Below are positions 12,026 through 23,327 of a stretch of DNA of 64,000 nt, piece after piece. This stretch comes from Penium margaritaceum (taxonomy: Eukaryota; Streptophyta; Zygnematophyceae; Desmidiales; Peniaceae): assembly GCA_023375785.1 (NCBI GenBank), contig SZWC01000814.1, positions 139,575 to 203,574 of the forward strand, in the 5' to 3' direction. The position numbers were made by a program, and so were the translations under genes. The notes below the pieces were generated by a model. That model was given only the letters and a program-made list of their open reading frames with translations, had not been told where the DNA came from and did not search any database. Every line of letters begins with the position of its first letter. Within the stretch, counting starts at the first letter, position 1.

Positions 12026-12830
12026 ATGGCAACATCCTCTTTTGTGGTGGCCGGTGTCACAGTTGCCAAGTTCTAAGGCAAAACCTTTGTCAACCGGAGC
12101 AATAACATAATGGAGAGGATAACCTGGGGCCATTTGAATTAGGAGGAACTAGCTCAGTCGTTTCCCACACATGGTGAGGTCTGTGCCTACCGCAAGAAGC
12201 ATGACTGCGCTCTCTTTACCATCTATCTCTAACTCGCTCAACGACAATAACTCCTCGTCCATGGCATCCTCGCGGCAAATAAGGTTTGGAAAAATATTGA
12301 TTGTACTCATGATTCCAACTTAATCCTCACGAACATGTAGCTGTGTTGTTGCTTGTACACCGTGAATATGGATTAGTCTAGATCCATGATTGACTACATC
12401 GATATGGTGAAGTATCTCTCTGACCACCTCACTGCAATTTAGGACTTTGTCAAGGAACTCAAGCTCACCATCATCACTGGCCTTCTTATTAGCTACATTC
12501 CCTTGATCATTACCCTAGAATAGCGTGAAGACAAGCTCTCACTTAATGATGTGGAGGAGATCCTGCTATTTGAGAAGAAGTACCACAAGGGAGATGAAGG
12601 CGGAAGTGGATTGGATATTGCTCTCGTCACCAAGTCTTGTCACAGAGGTGTTACTCTAGAAACTAGGGGTAATGGAGGTGGACGGAAGAAGGAGATCTGC
12701 CACTACTGGAGGAAGCCGTGCCATTAGGCACCCAAATACTGGAAGAAGAAGGCAAATCTTTTGGCTGGATTGGAGTGGTAAAGCCGTTCGAAAATTTTCC
12801 AGCTACAACAGATTGGGAGAGTGGATTATT
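12026..12830 (+). pseudogene. Copia gag (family 1, copy 2) with ten in-frame TAR codons and no TGA
   Basis: Starts at ATG 12026, about 90 bp after the primer site. The frame continues without a shift for about 267 codons. It shows the gag shape: a KFxGKTF N-terminal motif, a leucine-rich middle (LYTVNMD, MIDYIDMVKYLSDHL), LExREDKLSLNDVEEILL, then a degenerate CCHC knuckle near 12690-12740 (CHYWRKPCH-APKYW; the second Cys is Trp). Six TAG and four TAA occur, several in Gln-like contexts (YL-stop-LAQRQ-stop-LLV, LE-stop-REDK). The first TGA is at about 12828. Under the standard code this is dead; under a UAR=Gln code it would be an almost open gag. Confidence 0.8.
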
Positions 12831-14000
12831 GACCTCCATTCAGGTCCTACATGTCCCCGAAAACACAGTCTTGTTCTTGATCATCGACTTGGGAGCCACA
12901 CAGCACATGACATGTTGCCGGGACTGGTTTTTCATCTACATCGCCATTGCACCTCATCATGTGAATGTGGGGGAAAACCATGTCCAAATGGCAATTTGGG
13001 AGGTTGAGATTGTGTATTGTGTTTTTTTAGGAAAATCATGTGAAATTTTGTGTGACGGGGGTGCTCCATGTTCCGGAACTATGAGCAAACCTCATCTCTC
13101 TTTCCCCTCTCATCTCAAAAGGCATGCATATTCACTTTGAAAATGGTGGCTGCACCATGTGTGCTTGTACAAGCCATGTACTTGCAAAAGCAGACAAGGA
13201 AGATGGTCTTTATATTCTCCATCCAGCTTTGTAGAAAGAAGTTGAATCAGCGTTGGAGGTAGAGGAGGGAAAACACGACATCGGCCTGTGGTACCGCCAG
13301 CTTGGTCACCGTGGCTTTGGTGCCATCATATCCGTGTTACCTATGGTACACAGCCTGTTGCTCAATGGGGTGAGGCAGCCTGGTGTATTGGCCTGTGAGA
13401 GTAACATTGAAGGGAGGTAAGTCTGCTTTTCTACCATAGCAAAAGGCAAGGGGGTGGCTAATCTTCTCTCACTCATTCACTCTGATTTGTGTGGTCCTAT
13501 GTCATCACAGTCCTTGTCTGACAAGTACTTTGTTAGGGGAATTGATGAAAAGTCAGAGAAGATGTGGGTGACCTTCTTGGTTGGAGAGGATGAGTTATTT
13601 TATACTTTCATGGTATATGAAAGTATGCTTGTTGTACAAGCTTAGAGTGGCACCCCCATGGAGCGTGTTTGTAGTATGCTCCACGTTGCGACACTCTTGT
13701 CAATATTTTGGAAGGAAGCGATCAAAACTACCAAGCATCTGAAAGAACAGAGCCCTATGCGGGACGTGTCACTGATGACCTTGGAAGAGGCCTGGATGGA
13801 ACTCAAGCCAACCAAGACTCACCTCAAAGTCTTCGTGTTTGGCATATTTATGCACGTGCCTATCAACAATCGCAACAAGCTAGATGCCAAGTCGATAAAG
13901 GCAGCGTTCCTTGGCTATAACACCACGGGGTACTGCCTCTACAATGTTTTTGCACGCAAGATCATCCGTCGCCATGATGTGGTCTTTCAACAGATTTGAA
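12831..14000 (+). pseudogene. Copia protease and integrase remnants (family 1, copy 2)
   Basis: Fragments in more than one frame. About 12890-12920 resembles the protease region (IDLGATQHMTC, with DSG altered to DLG). 13275-13400 resembles the GAG-pre-integrase His/Cys region (LWYRQLGHRGFG). 13454-13645 gives LIHSDLCGPM, the conserved integrase entry motif. 13658-13999 gives the integrase C-terminal part (EEAWMELKPTKTHLKVFVFG, KAAFLGYNTTGYCLYNV), closely matching family-1 copy 1. The central DDE core is largely deleted between 13645 and 13658. Confidence 0.75.
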
Positions 14001-14279
14001 GGACTAGACTTAGAGGTGTGTCTACATTTGCACTTGAAGTTGATAGTGGAAAAGATGGCGGTGATAGCGGCAAAGAAAACGCAGGTGGAGGGAGCTGACA
14101 AGGAGAAGGACAACGAAACCAAATGTGACAAGGAGCAACAAAGCTCTATAAAGTAGCTCCCATAATGGTCTGTACAAGTAAAAAAATGTGCAAAGGACAA
14201 TGGGGAGCAGCTACGGTGGTCTAAAACGATTGCAAAGAAGCAGTCAAAGCAAGGGGGGCAATTGAACCTGTGCACCACT

Positions 14280-15655
14280 CCAAGCATAAATTCCTCTTAC
14301 CTTAAGCTCCACTTCCTCACTGTCACCTATGACCTAGCCAAATTTGCTAAAGCTGTGTGCAGTGTCAAGGGACAGATTGGCGTACTACAGCAAACAAGGA
14401 GTAAGGTGCACTCATAAAGAAAGGCACCTGGACTCTTGAGGAATCTCCATGTGATAATTGGATATTTGGGTGCCGGTGGATCTTCAGGCACAAGCGTGGT
14501 GTGGATGGTAAGTGCTCAGGTACAAAGCAGAGCTGGTTATAAAGGGAAGAGTATAGATTGAGAGTTTGGATTACAATGAAACATATCCACCTATCACAAG
14601 GTTCTCATCCATCTGAGCAATCATCGCTCTTGTTGCTTCGATGAACTCGGAGATATACCAAATAAAAGGGACGTGTGCATTAGTGAAAAATGATCTTGAG
14701 GAAACATACACGAAGCAGCTAGAGGAATATGTGGTGGAGGAAAAGGAGGATATGGTATGCAAGCTTGCGAAGGTACTCTATGGCTTGAAGCAAGTACCGT
14801 GAGCATGGTACAACAAGTTTGATGATCAGATACCTGACTTTGATCTTTTATGCAACAGAACTGACCATGCAGTCTATGGATACATGAAAGACGCAAGGCA
14901 GGTTCTCATCTTGCTCATCAGCTTCTCATCTTGATGATCTTCTCAGTGTCTCTGAGTGAACGTCTCTTTTAGATGATGTGAAACAGTCCGTTTCTCTCAG
15001 GCTCGACATAAGAAACTGAGAAAAAGACATGGGAGAGCTCAGCTACCACCGTGGCCTTCACCTCAAGCGTAGTCAACAGTAAAACATCTTAGAGTTGTTG
15101 ATCATGAACATGAGCATCATGTTCAAGCAATTCAACATGGTAAAAGCATCCAACGCTAAACCAATAATGAAAGTGGAAGTGAAGGTGAGCTTGACACGTA
15201 CTCCACATAGCATACAAGAGAGCAGTAACATGGAAGCAGTGGAGTACCAAGCAGCAGTTGGGAGCCTCATTCTTGCAACAGTCGGCATGCGCCTCAAAAT
15301 CACCCAAGAATTTGGAGTGCTTGAAGAATTCTACGTAAAACCAGACGTTTTTTATTGGAAGGCAGTTAAGCATCTGCTGCATTACCTCGACAATAGCAAC
15401 AAACTTTGTATTACTTGCAATGGCAGCAAGAGCCCCAAAATCATCGATTACCGTGATGTAGATTGGGTAGGTGACCTAGAAACAAGGAAGTTGACCAGTG
15501 GGTTTGTGTTCCTGCTTGGGAAGGTGAATTCAGTTGGAAGAGCAGTAACAAAAGGGTATTTCTTCATCTTCTCCACCAAAGCAAAGTACATCATCCCGAG
15601 TGAGGCAGCAAAGGAACCCATGTGGCTGCATAAGCTGCTAGCAAGCCATGGCTAG
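14280..15655 (+). pseudogene. Copia RT and RNase H remnants (family 1, copy 2)
   Basis: The RT is fragmented: CRWIFRHKRGVDG near 14470-14510 and a Leu-Asp-Asp-Leu stretch near 14930. 15095-15655 is an open frame covering the end of RT and RNase H (TRKLTSGFVFLLG; STKAKYIIPSEAAKEPMWLHKLLAS). The STEAEY motif is altered to STKAKY. It matches copy 1 at 1525-2090. No 3' LTR follows, so the element is truncated after about 15,850. Confidence 0.8.
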
Positions 15656-16149
15656 TAGCAAAACACAGCAACCACCGTCTATTGTGATAAAATGTGTGCA
15701 ATTGCCCTGACCAAGAATGTAGAGTTTCATCTCCACCAAGCACATGGCCCTACGGTGAAGCAGCTGGAAAGCTCATTAAGAGCCGAGACATCGAGTCTGA
15801 TGAGATGATGTCTGGCAAGTGAGAGCTACTGGATCGTGTCCATGCTTCTAAATGAGGAGAGTGAGTTTTCTTGCTTCAAAAATAGTAGATGGTGCCACTA
15901 AAAACAATATGATGGTACAATAGAGAAAGTAGCTGTGTAGGCTGACACAATGACAGACTCTGACATTCAATCTAATTTATTCGAGGCCTATGAGGCTAAC
16001 TCTGAGGTCAGTGGCTCTTCCTCAAACAACAAATGCTCAGCACAACAAACATTACCCAAACAAGAGCATCAAAAGTAGCTAAGCCTCAAAGCACCAATAG
16101 CCACACTTTGGCAAAGCACTTACTAGAAGAAACTTGTGCCTAAGTATGA
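15656..16149. other. Element tail and unassigned spacer
   Basis: The first 150 bp still show the end of a copia RNase H in shifted frames. The rest, up to the J LTR, has no recognisable coding or terminal-repeat sequence. Confidence 0.4.
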
Positions 16150-16927
16150 TGTTGAGAGTGTCAAATGGACAAGACTCAGTTGTGTGAACCGGCCTGAGGC
16201 AACAGACTAGAAAATAAGACCAACACAATGGCACTTGCCTTCCACTCCTGGTATTACATCTAGGAGGAGGTATCACCTTGAGAATCCGGTTCCACACTGA
16301 GCAGTTCATAGGAGTTACTTCCTTGCACTGTGTCCTTAGCACCTGGTCACTTTTGCGCAAGGAGCTAACTCTTGAGGCTTAGACCAACCAATGCTTCTTT
16401 AGTGTCTACCTCTGGTGGACAACTCTGTGAGCAGTTTCAAAGGTAACTACTGTAATGAATCAAAGGCAACTGAAAATTACTTCAAGTCCTAGAGCCAGCC
16501 TCTAGCCTAGGCGCATAGTGGCTCCTTGGATGAGCCACTTTGGGTGCAATTAGGATGACATCATCCCTCCTGCCTACATGGTGCTCTGTGTGACCGCCAA
16601 GTGGCGCCAGCCACCAGGAAGGACATTGGAATATTCTCAGATATCTCTTAAAACTTTTGTGTCCCCTTTTGGTCGTAAAGAAAAATAGTCACTGGGCTGG
16701 GATTAGACCGAGTGACCTCTCATGCAAGAGACTAACTATGGAATGTCTAAGTCACAAGGAGTTGTCCTAGGCAGTTTAGACCAAGGGGACTTGCTCAAAA
16801 GGAGTAGTGTATGCCTTGTCTGTGTGGATAAAACCTAGGGGACTTACTCCAAGGGTGAAGTGCATCCCTCGTCCGTCTTGAGCTTGTCTAAATGTCAGCT
16901 ATGGACAAGGGACACATGAGGTCAACA
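16150..16927 (-). repeat. 3' LTR of copia element J
   Basis: On the minus strand it begins TGTTGACCTC after a purine-rich tract (GAGGTGCAAGGGAGAG, complement just right of 16927) and ends CTCAACA at 16150. It follows the RNase H end of J. A diverged second copy is the solo LTR at 3584-4366. Confidence 0.7.
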
Positions 16928-16987
16928 AACTCTCCCTTGCACCTCTGTCCATTTAATGTGAGATATCTCATCTCTCCAGTTGTCTTG

Positions 16988-17830
16988 GCCTTAGTCTTTG
17001 TCGGTTGCGTTGACAATACCGATGCCTCGGGTTCCAGCAGAATGCAATTTGCTATCGAACGCCTTGGTCATGCAATCTGTGAGCATCGTCTTCGTCTCCA
17101 CGTATTCGAGGTTCACAATATCCTTTGTGACCAGGTCGCGTGAGAAGTGGTACCTGATGTCGATATGCTTGGTGCGTCGAGAGACGATGTCATCTTCTGC
17201 CATGGCACTCTTGTTGTCGAGACAGGCCTCTGCTGCTTGCATCTAGAATAATTTCATCTTAGCAAGCAAGCTGCATAGCCACTATGTCTCCTTGCATGCT
17301 TCTGACAAAGCCATGTACTCTGCCTCAGCGGTAGAGAGGAAGATACAGTCTTGATTTCTGCTTTTCCAATATACTACACCACCGTTCAAGAGGCAAACAA
17401 AGCCCAATGTGGACTCTCTATCATCAATTCTAACTCCCCACTCGGCATACGTGTGGCAAACAAGCCACAACGAGTCAGATCCTTCGTGGCCTCCAAACTG
17501 GAGTCCCATATGTTGTGTCTTCTGTAGATTGTGCATGATGCGCTTTACTGCTTTCCAGTGCTGTGCCCGTGGATTGGCCACAAACCTGCTTACTTGTCCC
17601 ATAGTATAGTAAATATCAGGGCGTTATCCTACCAAGGCATACATGAGGCTGCCAACAACAGGTTGGTACGGAATATTCTCCATCTCACGTTGTTTTGCAT
17701 CGGCGCTTGGGATCATAGAGGAGGAGAGCTTGATGTCTGTTGTCATGGGTGTGCTGATGGACTTGCAATCACCCATGTTTTAGCACTTGAGGACCTCCAT
17801 GATGTACTGTTGACATGGTGTATCCTTTTC
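16988..17830 (-). pseudogene. Copia RT end and RNase H (element J)
   Basis: One minus-strand frame runs from about 17830 to 16988. It has CKSISTPMTTDIK, then YQPVVGSLMYALVG-RPDIYY, then SRFVANPRAQHWKAVKRIM, RESTLGFVCLLNGG, STAEAEYMALSEACKE, and RTKHIDIRYHF near the end. These are the RT C-terminus and RNase H of a copia pol in order. The frame holds two TAA and two TAG and no TGA over about 281 codons. Two of the TAR codons fall at variable, Gln-tolerant positions (CKET-stop-WL, KLF-stop-MQAAEA). The rest of the element is missing to the right. Confidence 0.85.
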
Positions 17831-17834
17831 CATG

Positions 17835-18205
17835 ATTGCTGTTGATCGTTCTCCCTTGTTCGATCACTAAGGAGTAGTAGAACACCTAATCTGACTTAGG
17901 ATTTGGATTTCTTGGATTTTTCCATGCAAGACCGAGCTTTGAATCACTCAATTTGAATGAGTATTTAGAAAGTTAGCCTAGTCCAAACTTCGGGTATTGG
18001 GCGGGTGGTATCTGGTACCCGCCATGGATGGCGGGATAAATCCACCGCCTGTGATCCGACTTTGTCCCCAACAAGCTGCAAATGCACCAGGTGCATAAAA
18101 TAAGTAACTAGAAGGATCTCCTTGACCACAAAAAAACTTTCCTTGACTTCTGGAAGAGGAAAGGAGCTTGGACGGATCATTGTCAAAGCGCCTCCCGTTG
18201 CCTAG
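17835..18205. repeat. Dispersed repeat, copy 2
   Basis: Second copy of the repeat at 10945-11305. It contains a small inverted structure (GTACCCGCCATGG ... GGCGGG). It is flanked on the left by the broken end of copia J and on the right by unassigned sequence before copia K. Confidence 0.55.
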
Positions 18206-18597
18206 CATGCAAGGTAAGGTAGGCGGCTCCACTGAGGGTTACTTCAACGACCATAGCAAGGGCTCTACTACTCCAATTTGGACGTGCTTGGATGCGTTGG
18301 AAATCTTAGAGCACAGGCTATAAGTATGAGATCGAATTTTAATCTGCTAAGTAATAAAAACATGTTTCAATTCTATTCCACTGATTGTGACGTGTTTTGC
18401 CTACTATCCATGATCCTTGTCTCCCACACTCTTCACCCAAGGTGTCTCTTGGCTGCTCCAAACGTTGGTAGCGTGTACTAGTAAAATCTAGGCATTCTTT
18501 AGGATACCTCTACACCTACCAGTGCCAACAAAGGGTTATGGACCCACGTGCCTAGAAGGACCCTAGCTCTACAAATTTCACGCTACTTACGTGTGCC
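18206..18597. other. Unassigned sequence 5' of copia K
   Basis: No coding motif. It could hold the degraded 5' LTR or leader of K, but I see no convincing primer site. Confidence 0.3.
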
Positions 18598-20340
18598 ATG
18601 GCACCAACTAAGCAAGAGAACATCAGCGTCGTCTCAAAGTTTGAAGGGTTTGGCTTCCACTTGTAGAGGTGGGAGTTTAAGGTCTACCTCAATGACAAGG
18701 GCCTGCTTGAGGTGGTCAACAGTAAAGAAACTGTCCCTCCGAATACTGCAATGCCATAAGAAGTAGAAACATACAAGAAGCACAACAAGAAGGCGCTTGC
18801 CTTGTTGGTGTATGCGCTTGCTCCGACGCAACGTTCACTCATTCAAGGATGCACGGAGGCTGCAGAGGCCTAGAAGAAGCTCTGCACCATCCACCAATCT
18901 ACGAACCTTGCTAACCAGCTCTTCGTCTTCAAGAGACTCATAATCTCCGAACCAACGAAGGCGACAACATCATGGAGATCCCGCAGCAGATTGATTCTGT
19001 GACTGCCGAGTGCGTAGCCACCAGGTGGAAGGCCGATCATCAGCTGCAAGCCATGATCCTCCTCCTGGCCTTGCTGGATAGTTGGAGTCCCATGATCACC
19101 GTCGTAGGCGACTTGTCTACCGATGACCTGAAGTACCCCAAGGTTCCTGTGTATGTCCGTAACGAATGGATGCGGCATGGTGGGAGAGAGAGTGGAACAA
19201 CATCGAGTTCCGCCTATGCCATCGCCCTCAAGGTGGAGGGGGAGGCAAGAAGGGGAAGGGTGCCAAGCAGGACACCAAGGAAGGTGACAAGAAGGGGGAA
19301 TGCTACACGTATGGCAAAGAAGGTCACTACGCATGCAACTGCCCATAGAGGAAGTCAGACCACTGGGGGAAAGCTTGAAAGAAGGACGTCCGTGCAATGA
19401 TGGTGACGGAGTCCACCGACTTGACAGATCCGGGAGTCTTAGTGATTGACTCCAAATCAGGTCGCCACACACAATGCAAGTGAGCGGCATTCATCACCTA
19501 TGGTGCCTCAAATGGCGCATGACGGTGATCAATGAAAAAACAGAGTAAGCTGCCGGTGAAGGCAATTTTCGCGTTGAGGTGGATGTCAACGGGGAGGCTG
19601 TTAGGAGCACAATTCACAACGTACTCTACATGCCCAACTTTGGGGCAAATCTGCTATCAGTGAGCCGCCTTACCAATAAGGGGCTCAAGGTGCTCTCCAA
19701 CAAGGAGGCCATCATCCAGAAGGAGGGGGATGGTGAGGTCATTTCATGTGGAAAGTGAGAGGATGACTTGTACTTGCTATGTGCAAAGATCCTCAGAAGC
19801 CGGGTGGGGTCCGACGTTGCCCACCTCCCAAAGAAGAATAATGTTTTGTCATGCATACAGGAGTTTGTCATGGCAGTGAAGCGACAAACAAAGTTTAAGG
19901 TGAAGGCATTCCAGAGTAACAATGGCGGCGAGTACGAGGGCTACTCCGCATGGATGAAGAGCAAGGAGAGTGTGTGGCAGAAAACTATGGAATATTCTCC
20001 GGAGTAGAACACTATCGCAGAGAGGGCGAACCGTACCATCCTCAACATGGTTTGTTCCATGTTGAGAGATGCCGGGCTCGCACAGCAAAATTGGGGCAAG
20101 GCGACATGGACAGTTACATACATCATGAACCTAACACTGACAAAGCCGCTAAAAGATGTAGATTCCAAGGTGTGGAAGATGCCATAAGAGGTGTGGAGTA
20201 CGAGGAAGCAACCCGTGACTCACCTATACACATTTGGGTGCATTTTACATGCTGTTGTGCACGCACAGGAGGGGCAGGACATGTCGGAAAATATCCTGGA
20301 GATCGCTTCAAGGGGTGCAGCCACTGAGAAAATAAAGAGT
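18598..20340 (+). pseudogene. Copia gag-protease-integrase remnant (element K)
   Basis: Gag starts at ATG 18598 (FEGFGFHL-stop-RWEFKVYL). A CCHC-like knuckle at about 19305-19345 reads CYTYGKEGHYACNC, with the second Cys lost. 19640-19680 gives YMPNFGANLLSVSRL, the protease-linker consensus. 19880-20330 is integrase: FQSNNGGEY with the first catalytic Asp replaced by Asn, then YSPE-stop-NTIAERANRTILNM, WTVTYIMNL and HLYTFGCILHA. The invariant Gln of the P-x-Q-N motif is a TAG at 20005-20007. The RT half is absent, replaced by the element E LTR. Confidence 0.8.
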
Positions 20341-21021
20341 GATAGTGTAGGCTCATCTCTCTGGAGTCATGCGACCAAAATCCGAACCGTCTTACGACCG
20401 ACAAGCGTGCGAGGCTTGCCAAGACCAAGTGCAACAACGGTCCTAGCAAAACGCACTTGCAAAGATTGTGCCTGCGCACGTCACTCCTCTATGGGTACGG
20501 CTAGCAAAGCCGAATCATGGTCTTGAGGCGCTCTCCTCCCTTCAGTCGCCCGAGCCGCTACCTCCCTTCTATGCACGCTCGACGAAGTGCTCTAGGATAG
20601 AACTTTCTTATTTATATTGCTTGTATTCTAGTCTATATTCAATCCATTGGATTCCTCCTCACGCTCGCCCTCTGGGTCGCCTCCTGTCCCTTTACCCTCA
20701 CTCATCTCTCAACGCCCGTGCTCTTGCAATGCGCCCACTCTTTCTTACCAACATCACTCGTATATCAACAACGCCCGCACCTTTGAGGATGCTTCCGTCC
20801 TTCTCTCCAAAGTGCTGCGTCCACTCCTCTTACCAATTCCTCAGTGCTCGCACCTTCGGTGCTACGCCCACAATTCATTCCAGTGTTTTTCCTTCGTTTT
20901 AGCTTCCATTCCGCTTTCCATCGTCATTTTTGCAGTGCTTCTGCTCGTGCTTCTGTTCCCATTGCAATGTTCGTCCTTATGACCGCGTCCACTTAACAAC
21001 AGAACCATCAATCTTCTGACA
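20341..21021 (+). repeat. LTR of element E (5' boundary approximate)
   Basis: Ends ATCTTCTGACA immediately before a primer site, as in the A, B, C and D LTRs. A TATA-like 'cttatttatattg' lies at about 20607-20620. The left end is not defined; it lies somewhere after the end of copia K integrase homology (about 20340-20500). Confidence 0.5.
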
Positions 21022-21033
21022 TGGTATCCGAGC
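21022..21033 (+). other. Primer binding site of element E
   Basis: TGGTATCCGAGC directly follows the LTR end; one base differs from the common TGGTATCAGAGC. Confidence 0.7.
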
Positions 21034-22671
21034 GCAAGTGACACACCTGGCTCTTCTATGCTCGCCACTTGGCCGCACCCACTTCTCCTTCACTCGAATC
21101 TCTCCACCTCGATGAACCGTGATCGCCAGAATAACTGCGGTGGCAGCGCGTCTTCTGACTAAGATGTTGTGGCAGCACCATTCACTTCCTCTCGGTGGTT
21201 GCGTACACGTGGTTTCGCCCCTGCGTCCACTCTGTTGGGAAAGGAGCCGTCCGGCTCCGTGTGCCGGGCGAATGATAAGAGCGAATGATGGTAGAGGGAT
21301 CATGGATGGCAGAGTGGGCGCAGGGGCAAGCCGCGTGCACTGATGGAAGTTTCGGCATGGGCGCGGGTCGTCGCGATTCGAGCGATGCGACCGAACGGAT
21401 CCTTGTGCCGGGTTGAAGATGATTTGCGGAAGCAGAGAAAGCGATTGATGGATGAGTGGGCGCAGGGGCGAGACCACGTGAGCTGCGAAGTTATGGCGTG
21501 GGCGCAGGTCGTCGCGGAAAAAAGGCGATGCGACCGGGCGGATCCTTGTGCCAAGCTGAGAACGGAAGCTGCAGAAGCGATTGATGGATGAGTGGGCGCA
21601 GGGGCGAAACCACGTGCGCTGCAGAAGGTTTTGGCGTGGGCGCAGGCCGTCGCGGAAAAGGACGATGCGGCCCGGCGGATCCTTGTGCCAAGATGGAAGC
21701 GATTTGCGGAAGCGGAAGAAGCGATTGATTGATGAGTGGGCGCAGGGGCGGAACCACGTGCACGATAAAGCGATGCTGATGATACAGATGCTGATGATGG
21801 ATGGAATGGCGAAGCGGAGAGTGATGATGATGACGAGGAGACAAATGCGGAGGTGGCGTGGATGATGCTGAAGACGGAGAGACGGAGAAGACGCAGGAAC
21901 GGGCGGCTGATGAAGCTGAGAGGACTGGGGCGAGAAAGAGGAGGAATGATGGAGGTGGCTAAAGAGGGAGACCGAGGACTGATGATGATAGAGAAGTCGG
22001 GAAGCGAAGGGCGATGCGAGCAGAGGAAGCGGAGACAAGACGCGGCGCGGCAGGTGAAGACGATGTGGTAGGAAGACAGAGTGACGAAACCGCTTCTTTT
22101 CAGCATTCAAGAGAGTGACGCCTTGTTCCCAGTTGGCTCGGAAATGGGAGCAGGAAGACTGGTAGTGTCCGATATCCTGACAGCAGCAGTTTTGGCTGTA
22201 GCTGCTGACGAGGCGAGGAGTCGATGCGAGAAGGCGGCTCGAGACGACGGATGCGGGCAAGATGAAGATGGCAGCGACAAAGGAGCAGATGAAGTAGTTG
22301 AGGCAGGATGAAAAGGGAGGAGATGTCAGGGGAGATAGATGTGATGCAGTGATGGAGGATGGGAGGCGGTAGGAAGCTTCTTGGTAGTTGACGGCAGGCG
22401 GCGGCTCAAGAGTTGCTTGCGGCTGATGTGAGCGACTCGTCACCGATTGTTAGCCTCGGGCGCGGAAATGGGCGCAGGGCCTTCTTGGGATGACAAGGCG
22501 TTTCTTCAGCGTGGAGAACTCGTCAGGCAAAGCTCCTGATGTCAGCTGTGGACGAAGCGGCGAGGCGCGAGATGGCGGCAGCGGCGGCAGGAGAATGCGG
22601 ATCGAAGCAATGAGGCAAGGATAGCGGCAGAGCGATGACGCGGTCACGGGGCTCCAGGTGATGTTGCCTGA
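21034..22671 (-). mobile_element. Internal regions of elements E (plus) and D (minus), fused head to head
   Basis: From 21034 to about 21240 the sequence reads as E leader on the plus strand and ends in one plus-oriented repeat unit start (CACGTGGTTTCGCCCC at about 21208). From about 21260 the same unit appears in minus orientation (GTGGGCGCAGGGGC at about 21316). The turn holds a 7-bp-arm hairpin, GGAGCCG-TC-CGGCTCC (about 21242-21257). D internal sequence then runs to its primer site at about 22672-22684 (complement of TGGTATCAGAGC). No pol motif is present. A 488-codon minus frame (22443-20977) is open but so are other frames, because this strand is pyrimidine-rich. Confidence 0.6.
21310..21770 (-). 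repeat. About 135-145 bp tandem repeats in element D
   Basis: On the plus strand the block GAGTGGGCGCAGGGGC recurs at about 21316, 21459, 21592 and 21735, giving steps of about 143, 133 and 143 bp. Between them a GGATCCTTGTGCC block recurs with the same period. The same unit forms the array in element C. Confidence 0.85.
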
Positions 22672-22684
22672 AGCTCTGATACCA

Positions 22685-23327
22685 TGTCAGAAGAATGCAG
22701 ATACGAGAACAGCAGTAGCAGAAGCAAGCAGAGGCATCGGGACATGCAGATCTACGTCAGCAGAGTGACGTGAGCGGGAGCGGTTCGAGGAGTTAGTCGT
22801 GGGAGCTGATGAGGGCTGAGATCCGAGGTAGCAGAGGTAGACAGGTTGATGTGAGAGAGAGATCTGGTAAGAGGAGTGATGGTTGGCGGAGTGAGAGGGC
22901 TAAGTGAAGGAGCGAGAGTGACGGAGCGAAGCGTTGAGAGTTGGCAAAGGCAGGAAATGCGGGGAACGGGCAGAGGAAAGACACGGCGGCGAAGCCGCGG
23001 AATCAAGGGGGAACAGGATGGACAGAACTGTTCTGGTTAAACTAGGAGGGAATGAACATCCTCCTTATATCACAACAGAACAGGACAAGTCATATGCAAC
23101 GGCTTCTTGTGCACTAGCCTGACGTGCTTGCGGCCGAACCGCTTATTAGGGGATTCCTCGGTAGGATGGCTGTTGATAGGTAGGGGACCGTTAACGGCTA
23201 GTTAGTGATGATGACCGAGTTGGTTCAAAGCTGGAGCTAACCCGTTATTGAGAGTGCTCCGTATTTTCCGAGAGAGAAGACTCTAACGACTTGTGGAGGT
23301 GGACCCGGTAGGTGTCCTGCCTTGACA
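22685..23327 (-). repeat. 5' LTR of element D
   Basis: On the minus strand it runs from TGTCAAGGCAGG at 23327 to TTCTGACA at 22685, next to the primer site. It is closely similar to the C LTR over most of its length (CCGCGGCTTCGCCGCCGTGT, the 'tttgccaactctcaacgcttc' region). About 643 bp. The first 60 bp differ from C. No matching 3' LTR is present, since D is truncated at the E junction. Confidence 0.7.

Noticed and set aside
20977-22443. 488-codon minus-strand ORF taken as a normal gene
   Set aside because: It spans the repeat array of element D and crosses the D/E junction; other frames there are also open, so it is more likely a stop-poor strand than a single gene.
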